Source of the DNA: Eonycteris spelaea
Taxonomy: Eukaryota > Chordata > Mammalia > Chiroptera > Pteropodidae
NCBI GenBank assembly: GCA_003508835.1
Contig: PUFA01000203.1
Location: 898,501 to 962,500, forward strand
Length of the DNA stretch: 64,000 nt
Direction: 5' to 3'
In this document: piece by piece, positions 1-20,530 of the stretch
How positions within the stretch are numbered: position 1 is the stretch's first letter
How the letters are laid out: each line of letters opens with the position of its first letter
Notes under the pieces: model-generated
Database searches by the model: none
What the model was told of the DNA's origin: nothing
Seen by the model: the letters and a program-made list of their open reading frames with translations, nothing else
Program-made: the position numbers and the translations under genes

Positions 1-1085
1 ATTCCCATCCATCTTTTGTTTCTCCCCCATCCCTGAGGCTGGGCAGCTGGTGGCCTCCTGGGTCCTCTGTCACACTGGTCAGCTACCTCCCTGAGGAAAA
101 GGCCGGTGGGTGCGAACTGTTTGCTATGGCTCCTGGAGAGACCCTTACTCACCCTGCCCCTCTCCTGAGCCTCAGTTTACCCCCGTCACATGTTCTTTGC
201 CCCCACTTCAGGTGCGGGCACTGGAAATGCGGGGTCCAGTGTGCCTGCTGTGCTGGGAGCCCTTAGACCCCGCCCCATCCGCGCCTGGTGCAGAGACCCC
301 CCCGGAGGCCCAGGGCAGGCTTCCCTGAGACCTGTGAGCCCTGGAGGCGTTCTTGTTTCTTGCCCCCTCACCCCTAAGAAGAGGGTGGGGGTTAGCTGGA
401 AACCGGACCCAGGCGTCCTGGCCCAGGCCTGGCTGCCCCTCAGCCCCCACTTCAGGTCGGGCTTCCCAGAAGGGCCCAAGCCCTCCAACCCTAGCTGCCA
501 TTTCCAGCACAGCCAGGGACCCAGGTGCCAGACTCCAGGCTTGGGGTGGGGTGTGTGATAGTGTCCCCTCCTCCCCAATCCGGAGAGAGGGCCTGGGGGA
601 GGAGTGGTCACATTCCTGGTTGCTGAGTGGCCCTGGGGCGGGGTTGGGTTGTCATGGCAATGGAGATCCAGTTTGGGGGGGACAGTGTGCCTTCCCACCC
701 ACTGCACTCAGCCCGGTGTCTCCTGGTCCTGGGGAGGGCCCAGTTGGTACTGGCCTTCTTTGGGGGAGGGGCTGGACCTCTGTCCTCAGAGGCCACGGGG
801 CAAGGGGGAGGGGCCCAGGATCCTGAAGACTCCAGGTCTGGAGCAAGATGCCCCTCAGATTGGTGCCCAGCGCCCCACCCCGCCTCCTGGGTGTATCAGC
901 ACATTTCCACACACCCCCCCCCCCCAGCTTCCATTCTCCTCAGGCCCCGAGTCAGGCACTCCGTCTCTGTCTTGGTGCCTTAATTAACTGCCTTGGCCTG
1001 TCCCTATCTGCGCCTGGGGCCCCAGTCAACATGGCCACCTGGCCTCTGTCCGGCGGGAAGCCAGGCTGCTGGGTCTGCTGCAAGT

Positions 1086-1105
1086 GCTGCTGGGAGTTGT
1101 AGTCT
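1086..1105 (-). promoter_or_regulatory. ZNF143/SBS-like element (HDGF intron 1)
   Basis: Reverse complement reads ACTACAACTCCCAGCAGC, close to the known ZNF143 (SBS) core ACTACAATTCCCAGMATGC. It lies in a moderately GC-rich part of HDGF intron 1. Function is inferred from motif only. Confidence 0.45.
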
Positions 1106-1271
1106 CCCCTCGGCTGGGCCTGGGCCTCCAGGGCCTGACCTGAGAGGGTGGCTGGTGGCTGCCTCTCTGTTTCCCTGAGCTCAGATCTCTGTCCCTTCAG
1201 CACCAGGACACTCAGCCCCCAGGCCGTGGGGCAGGGACCCACTCCCATATCTAGCTCAAGACCCGGCCGGC

Positions 1272-1375
1272 TCTCGCTGACTTGCTCTGTCATTCTAGGC
1301 AAGTCACTTCTCTTTTCTGGGCCTCAGTTTCCTCATCCGTAAAGTGAGAGAGTTTGACTACATCAAGCGGCTTTC
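1272..1375 (+). repeat. MIR fragment
   Basis: GGCAAGTCACTTCTCTTTTC, then GGGCCTCAGTTTCCTCATCC and GTAAAGTGAGAG: forward MIR 3' half. Confidence 0.75.
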
Positions 1376-1484
1376 GGAGTGTTCCCCAGAAGTCTTTAGG
1401 GGGCTGCTCCTCGGGGGGTGGGGAAATAGGAAGACCCTTGGCCTTGCCCCTCCACTTCAACCAGAGCAGTCTGCTTTTAGCTAT

Positions 1485-1640
1485 TTCAGAGATTTGTTCA
1501 GCAGTCTTTATTGTGCACCTACTGTGTGTCAGGCACTGTGCTGGGGATAAAAACAGAGCTGCTCTCTGATTTCAGGGCGGGCAGAGTCCACGTAGACACT
1601 AATCAGGTGGGGACGGGGACAACCGGACAGTCAGAGTTGT
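1485..1640 (+). repeat. Ancient LINE-like fragment
   Basis: TTTATTGTGCACCTACTGTG, TGTCAGGCACTGTGCTGGGG and ATAAAAACAGAGC: a mammal-wide old repeat phrase; exact family not assigned. Confidence 0.5.
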
Positions 1641-1889
1641 GACGAGCGCTGTGGAGGGGAGGTGTCGGGAGAGTCATCTGGGAAGCTGACGGGGTTGGGA
1701 GACACAAGGGACCTTCTGGAGGAAGTGGCCGCAGGACAGAGGGTGGAGGGCTGGTCAGGAGTGGGTGAGTTTGGGCGGCTGCAGGGTCAGTCCGACGAGC
1801 AGCGGGCAGAAGGGCCAGTTGTGGGAGGACGAACAGGGCAAGCACACGTGGGGTGAGCTGTTCCCGTCATGCAGTGCATACCGACTCCC

Positions 1890-1985
1890 CGCTTCACAGG
1901 AAGGAAACCGAGGCACAGAGAGGTTCTGTGGTTGCCCACGGTAATAGAAATATTGGCAGCAGCAATGAGGTTCAGACCTTGACAT
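1890..1985 (-). repeat. MIR fragment
   Basis: Reverse-orientation MIR: GGAAACCGAGGCACAGAGAG then GTTCTGTGGTTGCCCACGG. Confidence 0.55.
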
Positions 1986-2354
1986 ATGGGGAAGGTGAAC
2001 AGTTGGGTACCCTGGAAATGCCACACTTGGACAAGTCCCTCTGGCTGCAGTGGGGCCAGGGGGAGCCTGAGGTGGTGGGTGGGGCAAAGACGGGAGGTGA
2101 CGGGCAGGATCTGGCCCGTGGAGGGAACGGATGCCGTTCGCTTTGTGAAGAGGGGGGCTCCAGGGTCCCCACTGGGCGCTGGTGTCTGAGTTCGCGTGAG
2201 CAAAGTTCCACTGCGCAGAAGGATTCCAAAACCACTTTGGTGACTCTCTCAGTCTGACCACACAAATATACCCCAGAAGTCGGCCCCCCAGCCCCAAATC
2301 TGCGACCTCAGGACACTAGCTCACTCTGGCTCACCTTCCTCATCTTGTTCACAG

Positions 2355-4053
<1,699 letters not shown>

Positions 4054-5345
4054 CACCAATGTTTCAAGAGGAGCCCCCGCCCCGATCCTGCTGCTGTCTG
4101 GGTGCTACTGGGGGAACTGGCCACGGCCTGCAAACTGGGAACCCCTTCCCCACCCCAAGCTGCTTTCCTCCACTCACTCCCCCAAGCCCAGCCCCTGGAG
4201 ATTGACCTGGATGGGGCAGGCCGCCTGGCCCTCCCCTCCGTGTCCCCACGCCCCTGTGATTTGAGTCAGGGCTGAGTCTTCGCAGTGGGATGAGGCCATC
4301 ACGTCCCTCCCCACCGGGAGCTGTCTCCCAGGGTTTTTCTCCGGCCTGGACTAGCCGCTCCCGCTCCTGACACCTCTCTGCCCCTTCCTCAGGCTTTCTG
4401 GACCTCGGGGCTAGGAGGAGGGGTGGGTGGAGAATCAGCAGCAGGATGGGCCCCGGGACTGCCGGACTGCGAGGGTCAGCCCTCAGATTCAGGTGGGCTG
4501 GGAGGGCGGGATCTTCTTGAGGTCCTGCCCCTTCCTCCCATACCTGTGATCCCTGCTGCCTGGATTCAGGGAAAGTGGGACAGCTTTGGGGGAGGGACTC
4601 CCTTTCATAAATCCTTGTGATTGACAGCACTCATTCTTCCTTCTGCTAACCCCAGGACTTCTGGGAGTTGTAGTTACTCAGAAGATTTGGGGGCTTCCCA
4701 GATGCTTGGGCCAAGGAGCTGAGATCTGAAGGGGGAACCCCACCCACCTTGGGCAGGGTGTTGAGGAGTAGCTATCCCCCTTTAGGTCACTGGCCAGAGA
4801 CAGATGCCCTGGGGAGACCCCTAGCTGCCCCTTTCCCTCTCCCCACAGTACTCAAGGCCAGCCTACAGTCACCTATGTCACCCAGACATAAAGGAGAAGA
4901 CACATTTTTTAGGAAATGTTTTTAATAAAAGAAAATGAAAAAAAAATTTAAAGACCCCCATCCCTTTGTGTGCCCCCCACTCTGCTCCCTTCTTCCCCAC
5001 TGTTGCCCCAATTTCTGAGGTGCACTGGGAGGCTCCCCATCTGTTTGGGGCTTGATGACTTTTCCTTTTGTAGCTGGGGCTTTGGTGTTCTTTCCGGTGT
5101 CATTTTTCATCCAACTGGTCCCCTCATTGTAGTCACCAGATCTGATTTGTAAGCCACTGAGAAGACAGGGAAATGGGTGGCCTCTCCCACCTCTTTCTAG
5201 TGGTCTCTATGCCTCTTCATCTCGTCTTTCGCCCTTGCCCCTCTCCCTTGGGCTCTGATGAAAAATTGCTGACTGTAGCTTTGGAAGTTTAGCTCTGAGA
5301 ACCGTAGACTATTTCAGTTCTAGGAAAATAAACCCGTTGATTACT
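4054..5345 (+). other. HDGF: HDGF 3' UTR with two poly(A) signals
   Basis: Non-coding stretch after the HDGF stop. An AATAAA lies at 4924-4929 (followed by an A-rich run) and a second at 5327-5332, which is likely the main distal end. A ZNF143-like element in reverse orientation sits at 4657-4677 within the UTR. Confidence 0.7.
4657..4677 (-). promoter_or_regulatory. ZNF143/SBS-like element (HDGF 3' UTR)
   Basis: Reverse complement reads AACTACAACTCCCAGAAG, again the ZNF143-type core. Located within the HDGF 3' UTR, about 1.4 kb before the MRPL24 promoter copies. Confidence 0.45.
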
Positions 5346-5929
5346 ACATTGGATTCTGACTGATTCTTTGGGGGCTGCGTTGGTTAACTGAAGTGGGGAA
5401 GGGAAGGCAAGTGATTGCCACATCGCCTTTTTAGACTGCGGGGGGGGGCGGGGGGAGGTGTCATCCTCAGCCTGAAAGCCAAAATTCTCCTTGAGGGAAG
5501 TCAAACTGCACCCTTCCTTCTGCTTGTGTCCAGCCGCCGTTTCACACAGGTTCCCCCATTAAGCACGTGGGAAGGTAAAGAAGGCTTGCACAAGAAGCAG
5601 GGTGTGAGGGGGTACCAACATCAGCCAAGCCCACGGTGGCCATGGAAGTGGGGGTACTTGGGTTGGCAGTGCAAACAACTTTGACCTGCGCCCCGGAAGG
5701 TTAGAGCCAGGGATGCCTGGCCCCCTCGGCTGGTGTTCAGGGGCGAGGAGGCTGACAGGGTGGGACCCTCCCAGGACTCCCCAGAGCCAAGGGGAAAGGC
5801 TGCGTCTGACCACCCCTGAGGCTCCTTACAGACTTGCCATTTTGTGACTGGGTCGTTGCCTGGCCCACGTTCCGTCCCTTCCTCCAGGAAGCCTGACAGG
5901 TTTAATCTGCTGGACCCCTGTGACAGTGG
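5346..5929. other. HDGF-MRPL24 intergenic spacer
   Basis: No gene recognised. It includes a G-run (about 5442-5458) and simple GC-rich sequence leading into the MRPL24 CpG-rich promoter. Confidence 0.5.
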
Positions 5930-6350
5930 GCGGGAGGGGAGCGCGCCGGCTGGGGCCCTGCCTGAAAAGGTGGGCCCTCCGCTGCGACCAGGAAGCCACG
6001 ATCACCAGAAAATGGAGCCGTGGTCGCCGGAACTACAACTCCCAGCAGCCCGCAGAGGCGCAGGAGCGGGCCGGGGCCGGGGCCGACGTCGACGCCCGGC
6101 GCGCTCCGCGCGATCCCAAATGTCCCGGCTTCCGCCGGCCCCAACTTCCGGTTCCCAGCGCGCCTCGCGGCGCGGACTACGACTCCCAGCATGCAGAGGG
6201 CCAAGCGGGGGCGCGCTTCCGGCCCGCGGTGAGACTGCGTTTCCTGGAAGTCGGGGCCCGGCGCTGGCGGCGCTCGGGGCCCACGTGCAAGAGGTGACAG
6301 GCGGAAACTTCTCGGCGCAGCGGGAAGAGGAGGTGAGGGCCGCGCGGCCC
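5930..6350 (+). promoter_or_regulatory. MRPL24: MRPL24 CpG-rich promoter and likely non-coding exon 1
   Basis: TATA-less, CpG-rich. Two same-strand ZNF143-type elements lie at 6031-6048 (ACTACAACTCCCAGCAGC) and 6175-6194 (ACTACGACTCCCAGCATGC), with ETS-like CTTCCGG sequences around them (for example near 6214). Possible exon 1 donors are at about 6229 (CCCGCG|GTGAGA) and 6331 (AGGAG|GTGAGG). ZNF143 sites are typical of housekeeping and mitochondrial-protein promoters. The exact start site cannot be fixed from sequence. Confidence 0.65.
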
Positions 6351-8190
6351 GCAGGCGTCGGCGGCTTTGGGTTCGTCGGGATGCTGGTGCGGGAAGGGCC
6401 TTCCTTTGCCCCAGCGGTGGCCCAGTGGTCTCGCCCGGGGTTGGCCTGCACCGGAAGTTTGGAGCGGGCGGGTGCTGCAGACCGCCGGAGCCTGGACACC
6501 GCGCACACCTGGGAAGGGCTGGCGGGGAAGCCTTTGCAGTGCCGGCCTGAGGGCTGACGCTCTACGCACTACCTCGCACGCTCCTCCAGAGCATGCGCGA
6601 AAGCCCCACTGGGGCGAGCACTCCAGCCTCTCCGGGATATGGAGGGAAAGAAGGAAGAGATGTAGGCGGCTGGCTTCTGGGATCAACCCCCCAGAGCTTC
6701 AGATTCAGAATGGCGGAGGTTAAGGGACTTCTTGCAGCAGGCACGCAGAAGTCTTAGGTCACACCGGCTCAGCTCCTGTCAGGCTGTATAAACAAGGATA
6801 AATCGCTTCAGTTTGCATGGCGTTGGTTTCCTTGTCTCCTGTTCGCCTTCCGTACATGGTAGATCAAATACCAGTAATAGTGAGTTTGTCTCACATACTA
6901 GTGCTCGCTAGCCACTTGTTGACTCTGAGTGGGACACCTGAGGCCCTTATGTTCAACCTGCATTAATTAAAATAACATTGGCCTTTTTGCATTTTGGGAA
7001 GTATAAAGAAAATGACACAATATCTCCTGTTCAGATCAATCGGTAGTTTTTTAACGCACAGGATTAAAAAATGCAAACGTTATGGCAAGGAATTAGGCCT
7101 AAAGTAACAGCTCTCCCAAGTAGTTCCTCTCCCTGAGACAAGCACTTTGTTGTTTATTTCCTGCCCATAAATATTTATGCTTGTCAGAATGTTTGTTTTT
7201 AAATTTTCCCTCAAAGGGAGGGATAATACTGGTCACATTCTGTACCTTGCCTTAAGACATTGAAAGTAATTTGAATGACACCAACAACCCTGTAAAGTTT
7301 TATGGATGATAAAACCAGCCCAGAAGTTAAGTCACATCGGGTTACAGAATACGGTGGTGGAGCAGGAACTGGAACCCAGGTTCAGAGCTCTTTGTGCTGT
7401 TATAGTACACTTTATTTGTATTTTGAAGCTAGACTTCATTCTTAGCTGTAAAAAAAAGGTTAATGGTACCTCCTTTCATTAGTTGTCCTGGGGTTTAAGT
7501 GAGACAATACAGGGAAGCAGTTAGCATGGCACCTGGCTGGTGGCAGATGCTCAGTAAATAGCAGCAGTTATTTTTGCCTTTATTGATCTAATCCATCGTC
7601 CAAAACGGAGGCGTACAGTACATGACTTAGTTGGGAAAAGTAGGACCTAGAAATCCTGGAATCTGGCTCTGGCCCTTTTAGAAAAGCAGCTGTCTTAGTG
7701 AGCAGTGGTTTGTTCGTTTTCATGACAAGCTAGGAATTGGAAGTGGTACAGCAATATTTTAATCTCAGGTTTTGTTTCTTTTCCATTTGTCGTACATCAT
7801 AACTGCCCACCTTTTGGCCTTATGCCAGTGTTTTGTTCCATTACATTTTCTTCCTATTCCACTATTTGTGCATATTAATAACTTTTCATTGCGTACCTGC
7901 TGTGTGCCAAGCCCTACTGTGATCTGCTGGATGCAGGGGTGCGCTAGATAATCTGGTCCCTTCAGTGAACTTTTTGGACTTTGGAGTCAGATAGGCGTGG
8001 GTCTGAATGCTGATTCTCCTGTGTAGTGGCTTTACGGTCACGGGCAAGTCACTTAACCTGGTCTGTTTCCTCAAGGTGAAGATAATTCTTGTAGGGATTC
8101 AGTGAGATGAGGTCCACTGAGCAGTGGAGTAAGTGCTTAGAAATACTTTCGTTCTCTGCTTTTCCCCCTTGTGTCTGTCCATCTACCCCA
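6351..8190 (+). other. MRPL24: MRPL24 intron 1 (AT-rich, old repeats)
   Basis: From about 6780 the sequence is much more AT-rich than the rest of the window and has no open coding exon. It contains MIR-like remnants: about 7300-7390 (reverse) and about 7985-8150 (forward, with GGCAAGTCACTTAACCTGG). It ends with a pyrimidine-rich acceptor before 8190, in front of the exon carrying the MRPL24 start. Confidence 0.55.
7985..8150 (+). repeat. MIR fragment in MRPL24 intron 1
   Basis: TTGGAGTCAGATAGGCGTGG, GGGCAAGTCACTTAACCTGG, GATTCAGTGAGATGAGG and GTAAGTGCTTAG follow the MIR order. Confidence 0.75.
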
Positions 8191-8251
8191 GAGCTGACAA
8201 GGAAGGTTTCTGCATCTTTTGCTGGTCGAGGGATTTCTCACAGCCTCCACC

Positions 8252-9900
<1,649 letters not shown>

Positions 9901-9913
9901 GAAGATTTCAACT

Positions 9914-9919
9914 TTTAAT
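9914..9919 (-). terminator. METTL25B: METTL25B poly(A) signal ATTAAA
   Basis: ATTAAA on the minus strand, about 140 bases past the METTL25B stop and inside an AT-rich patch (9895-9955). Confidence 0.55.
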
Positions 9920-10059
9920 AAATTAAAAATAACTTTGTACATGTTACCTAACACATAGAGAGGAGTACAGAGCTGAGGCCTGTGGGGAACTGAGGCCCCA
10001 GGGAGGGTGCAGGATGCTGGTTTCCAAGGAGGGGCGCACTGAGGGTCTAGACGGGTGCA

Positions 10060-15830
<5,771 letters not shown>

Positions 15831-16527
15831 TGATGGCGGCGGGCGGGCTCCGTGACCCGGACCGCCGAAGTGTTGCCCGCCGAGGTAGGCGGCCCTGGCC
15901 GCCCCGCCGCTGCTGCCGCGTGTTGTCAGAGGTCTTTTCTTGGGAGGACTTGGGGGAGATGCAGGTGGAGATTCCCTCCACCTGGAGACGGGGGAAGGGG
16001 GTACCTGGAATTGTACCTCGGTTCGTGTGGCCCGCGCTCCGGATGCGTGGCTACCCAGAGATCGACGCCGTACTCGGCACTGCTTTCGAGCGCACTTACA
16101 CGTTCCTTCCCCAGGCAGGTGACAGAGCTCACCTGTTCTGGTTTCCCAGACTCCCGGAGTTCAAGCTGCTTAGCCCAGCAGCCCCCAGTTTACAAGTGAG
16201 ACAGACCCCAGCGAGGGGAAATGAGCTTCGTAAGATCGCACGGCTGGTGAATCGTGAGGCTTCCGGCCGACCGAGAGTCTCCTTCCTCATTTCCCCCTCA
16301 TCTGGGAGGGGGCTCTGATGCATCACCTTTCTTAGGTCCCTTGGAGATGGGTCTTACTGCTCTCCCCAGCCTGCGGGCTCCGTTAGCAGGTTCACTTTCT
16401 TCCTCAGGGTGCACTACAGACCTCCAGATGTTGGTCTGCGGGGTTCAGCAGGGGGTGAGCCCTCTGTCCTTCCATCCATAAGCCACTCTTCCCATTGGTG
16501 TTCCACCATCCACCATCCTCCATCCTC

Positions 16528-19500
16528 ATGTCTACGTTACTGCTCAATCTGGATTTTGGCGAACCTCCCCCCAAAAAGACATTAGAGGGGAATGCCAAGC
16601 ACCGCAGATTTGTCAAAAAGCGGAGGTTCTTGGAACGGAAAGGTTTTCTGAATAAGAAGAACCAGCCCCCTAGCAAGGCGCCTAAGCTGCACTCAGAACC
16701 TCCAAAGAAAGGGGAGGCTCCTCAGGCAGATGGCACTTGTAAGGTCCCTCCCCTTCCAAAGAAGAAGGCCACCGCCTCCAGCAGTGGGTCAGAGCAGTCC
16801 CTGGACAAGAAGACTGCCGTGCCTTGGCTGACCCCCGCCCCATCCCAAAAGGATGGTTCTTCTGTGGCTAAAGTAGATTTGCTGGGGGAGTTCCAGAGTG
16901 CCCTTCCAAAGATTAAGAGCCACCCAACACGCCCCCAGAAGAACGCCCCGCAGAACTCTACCCAGGAGAATAATTGCTCTGGAGCCTCCCAGACAGTGCC
17001 AAAGAAGATGGTGGCGATTGACTGTGAGATGGTGGGCACAGGACCCAAGGGCCATGTAAGCTCTCTGGCTCGGTGTAGCATCGTCAACTACGACGGAGAC
17101 GTGCTCTACGATGAGTACATCCTGCCCCCCTGCCACATCGTGGACTACCGCACCAGGTGGAGTGGCATCCGGAAGCAGCACATGGTGAATGCTACACCCT
17201 TCAAGATTGCGCGGAGCCAGGTGAGGTGCAGGGGACACGGTGGCAGCAGCGAGGTGGGTGGGGAGAGGTCCAAGTCATTTTCAGTGAGGGAAGGCACCAA
17301 AGGACTGTGGATGGAGGGAAGGAGAAAGTGGAATGTTGGCTGATGAAGAAGACTTCCTGTTGGGGTAAGGAGTGGTGAAAGTTCAGAAAGTTCCAGTTAG
17401 CTGGTATAACAGACTTCATTAGCTAAGGCTTGTTTTAGGTCCTGAGCTGAATTCTGGTCTGCGGAACTGGGATGTACACCAAGAAATGACAGCCAGTGCG
17501 GGGCAGAGCAGCGGACATGAGTGCCAGGGGCAGAGGGTTCAGTTTGGGGATGCTTTGTACAGGTGGAGCCTAGGGCAGTGGGGAGGGCTTCCTAAGCAAG
17601 GAGGAGCCTGTGACAGGTGTGGGGGAGGGCAGAACGTTGACAGGTGGAGCTGGGGCATTGTTTGCACACTGAGACAGGTAGGTAGCCGGCAGTTAGGGGG
17701 TGAGACGCAGGGCTGGTGTGCCCAGCTTCTCGTTTCACCGGGCTGAGCAAACCCACTCATTGCAGCCTTGTGCTGGATGCTGGGAGCACAGCAAAGGAAC
17801 TGCACAGAAAGGGGGGGGCAGGGCGATTTAGGGAGGAAGTGGTGGGAGCCTGCTGGTCTCGGGAGGCCTCCAGAGGGCGCCCTTGGTCCACTTTGTCATC
17901 TCAGTTCCACTGTTCTGAACAGTCAGTTGGAGGAGGTTCGTCAGGGATGAAATAGTTGGGTTTTAGAGAGAACTCGGATGCAAGAGCAGAGGAACAGCAA
18001 AGGCTTGGGAGGGGCCGGGGGGCGGGTCTGAGCTAGCTGGCCGCCTGCGTGGATGGGCCTTGGCAGTGCTGGACAGCAAACTGCAGGTGAAGTCAGGAGC
18101 TGCCACATCCCTGGATGACTGGGCTCTGAGGCTGAGGTGCACCCGGATGTGTCAGGCCCCTTCCGAGGGCCCCCGCTGGAGCCCCGTTTGCAGAATGGCC
18201 TCAGAGTCCGTGGTGTAGTCCTTGCTTGTCCTTGCCGGTGACATGTCCGCAGACTTGAGGGTCCTGAGGCGGTGAGAAGTTACTTGGTCCCAAGTCGGTG
18301 TGGATAAGGTTCCGGAGCAGCTGGTGGACATCCCGGCGTGGCAGGGGGTGGTGGGGCCAGCGTCCTGTCAGAGCCGCACACGTGTGGCGCCCTCGTCCCT
18401 TCCCTCTGCAGCCTTATTCTGCAAGTGATTCTTCCTTGCAGAATTCCTTTAGGAATTGTAAACATTTTGAGAGTCTGATAAAAGCCATAGGCCCTCTGCC
18501 CTCAAAAAACATACCTGTCCACGTATGATTTGGGGCCTCCGTCACCTCCCAGGAGCCCTGTTTGACTGCATCTGTCCCAGCCTTGTGCCTAAGGCCAGCA
18601 TAACAATGATGGCTAAAGGGCCTCAGGTAGCGAGCCAGAACCGCACTGGTTGCGTGAACATCCGCACCGTGAGCGCGGCCAGCGACCGTAGGTAACCTTG
18701 TCACGGGGGCGGGAGTCGGTGACAGGGTGAGGACGGCCGGCGAGGTAAGCGCCAATGGGCTTAGCGCTGAGCACGTCTGCTCTCACCTCAGGGAGAGGCG
18801 ATGGGTCTCAGGTGGAAGAAAAGCCGGGGGGGGGGTGGCGCAGGGCGCCACCCGAGCCCCCTTGCCACCCCGTCTTCCATGCCCATTCCAGATCTTGAAG
18901 ATCCTTGCAGGGAAGGTCGTGGTGGGGCACGCCGTCCACAACGACTTCAAAGCCCTTCAGTACTGCCACCCCAAGGCCCTCACCCGCGACACCTCCCACA
19001 TCCCCCTCCTCAACCGGAAGGCGGACTGCCCGGAGAACGCCACCGTGTCCCTGAAGCGCCTCACCAAGAAGCTGCTGAACCGGGACATCCAGGTAGTGGC
19101 TCCCATTCCAGCTGGCTGTCCCCGCGCTGTCCCTGCTGCGTGTCCAGCCTCTGAGCCCAGTCCCTCTGGTTGCAGAGAGACCCAGGAGGCTGCAGGGCCT
19201 CACGGTCTATCTCCCGGTACGCAGGGACAGCGGTCCCCACGTGCCACCTCCCAGTGTCCCCAAGGGTACTCGGGGAAGGAACAAAACCCGGGCGGGTGCG
19301 GAACCCCCAGAGGAGGAAGCAGGTCAGAGCGGGGGTCCGAAGCCTGCAGAGTGGGTGCCAGGGCCTCGCATGCATTTCACCTGTTTGTCGTTCAGGGAAG
19401 GGGTGGCCTGCCTGGTCAGAAGGTGTGGACACGTGTCATAGAGTTAAGGGGCTCTGAGATGGTTATGACTGTGTGAACTGCCTCTGTAGAGTGTGGAATG

Positions 19501-19823
19501 ACATGGCGCACACAGCCACCACAGAACGGGTCGAGGCAGACAGCACCCAGATTTCCCAGGAGCTGGACCCTTAAAACCGGATGAGGCAGAGGGCCCGCCA
19601 GGGCGCCCTCTGCAGCCTGCTCACCCTGCAGAAGCAGCACATGGGGTCGCGGGGCTGGCGGGGAAGGGACACCAGTCTTGTAACCTTGTGCCTCCCTTCC
19701 TCCTGATCAGGTTGGGAAGAGTGGACACTCGTCTGTGGAGGACGCCCAGGCCACATGGAGCTGTACAAGTTGGTTGAGGTGGACTGGGAGCAGTGCCTGG
19801 CCCAGAATCCCCCAAAAGACTAG
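16528..19823 (+). CDS. ISG20L2: ISG20L2, nucleolar 3'-5' exoribonuclease
   Basis: DEDDh-family exonuclease of the ISG20/REXO4 group, which processes the 3' end of 12S pre-rRNA to 5.8S in the nucleolus. Coding exons: 16528-17220, 18892-19092, 19711-19823. The start gives [17 protein letters not shown], followed by a Lys-rich nucleolar-targeting region. ExoI is [10 protein letters not shown] (Asp, Glu), ExoII is [12 protein letters not shown] (Asp), ExoIII is HSSVEDAQ (His, Asp), so all catalytic residues are present. The last exon lacks one base near 19753 (GCCACATGGAG where GCCACC ATGGAG is expected), which shifts the final 24 or so codons. Allowing for it the protein is 335 aa, shorter than human mainly through loss of a Lys/Ser repeat near residues 140-160. 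Exon 2 likely begins near 16408. Confidence 0.94.
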
Positions 19824-20530
19824 CAGCCGTTGGGGCTGGTGATGAGAGGGGGCAGGGGACCGATGGACGGCTCTGCCAGCCCCACACCTCTGGCAGCTGG
19901 CACCGTTGGGGAGAGGGAGGCTCCGCCCCAGACTTAAGAGCCCCTGAAACTTCACCTCAGGTGTCGTGTTCTGTGTCTGGTCACGTGTCCCACGGAAGGC
20001 GTAAGCCTCCGTGTCCGCACCCAGCCCTGTACCGTTTACCTCTTGAATGGTGCTTGCCGCGGGGCCAGGGTGCCCTGCCCGGGAGGCTGCCGGGCGTCCG
20101 GGGAGCGTAGTTTCCCACGCTGCCTAGCTCCAGGCAGCCTTAGGCCCATCGTCACCTTCCGTCCTCAAGTCGTTCGCAGCGCCTCTCACTCAGAAGTGTC
20201 CTGGGCGACAGCACGTGCGGTCACGTTGCGTGTCTCAGTCCGCGTCTCGTCCGGCGTCACCTGGTCTCCCCAGCCCCAGTCCAGAGGAGCGAGCCTGCCG
20301 AGGTGTAGTCCTTGGGCATGGAGCGGCGCAGATGGGGCTGAGACGGGAGGAAGCGTCCTGTCTTAGGCCGGGAAGCAGCCTCTTTCCTGGAGCGATAGGG
20401 GTTTCCTTCATTTAGATTCTCTTGGTAGGTTCAGGTAGAACTTACGATGTTTTAATGGATTTTAGTCTTTTACTTTGCTAAACCAAGCCTTTAAAAACTC
20501 ATTATTCCTTGATAAATTTTTCTAATGTAA
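19824..20530 (+). other. ISG20L2: ISG20L2 3' UTR
   Basis: Follows the stop. The AT-rich end (20440-20540) has a GATAAA at 20511-20516 and an A-run at 20529-20537, the best poly(A) candidate seen. The exact end is uncertain. Confidence 0.4.

Larger units (their letters stand above)
1..2354 (+). other. HDGF: HDGF intron 1 (3' part)
   Basis: No coding exon is visible here. The next exon to the right (2355) begins in the middle of the HDGF PWWP domain, so this is read as the end of a long first intron, with exon 1 (about 29 codons) to the left of the window. It contains MIR- and LINE-like remnants (about 1272-1640 and 1890-1985) and a ZNF143-like element at 1086-1105. An alternative HDGF first exon here cannot be excluded. 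Confidence 0.7.
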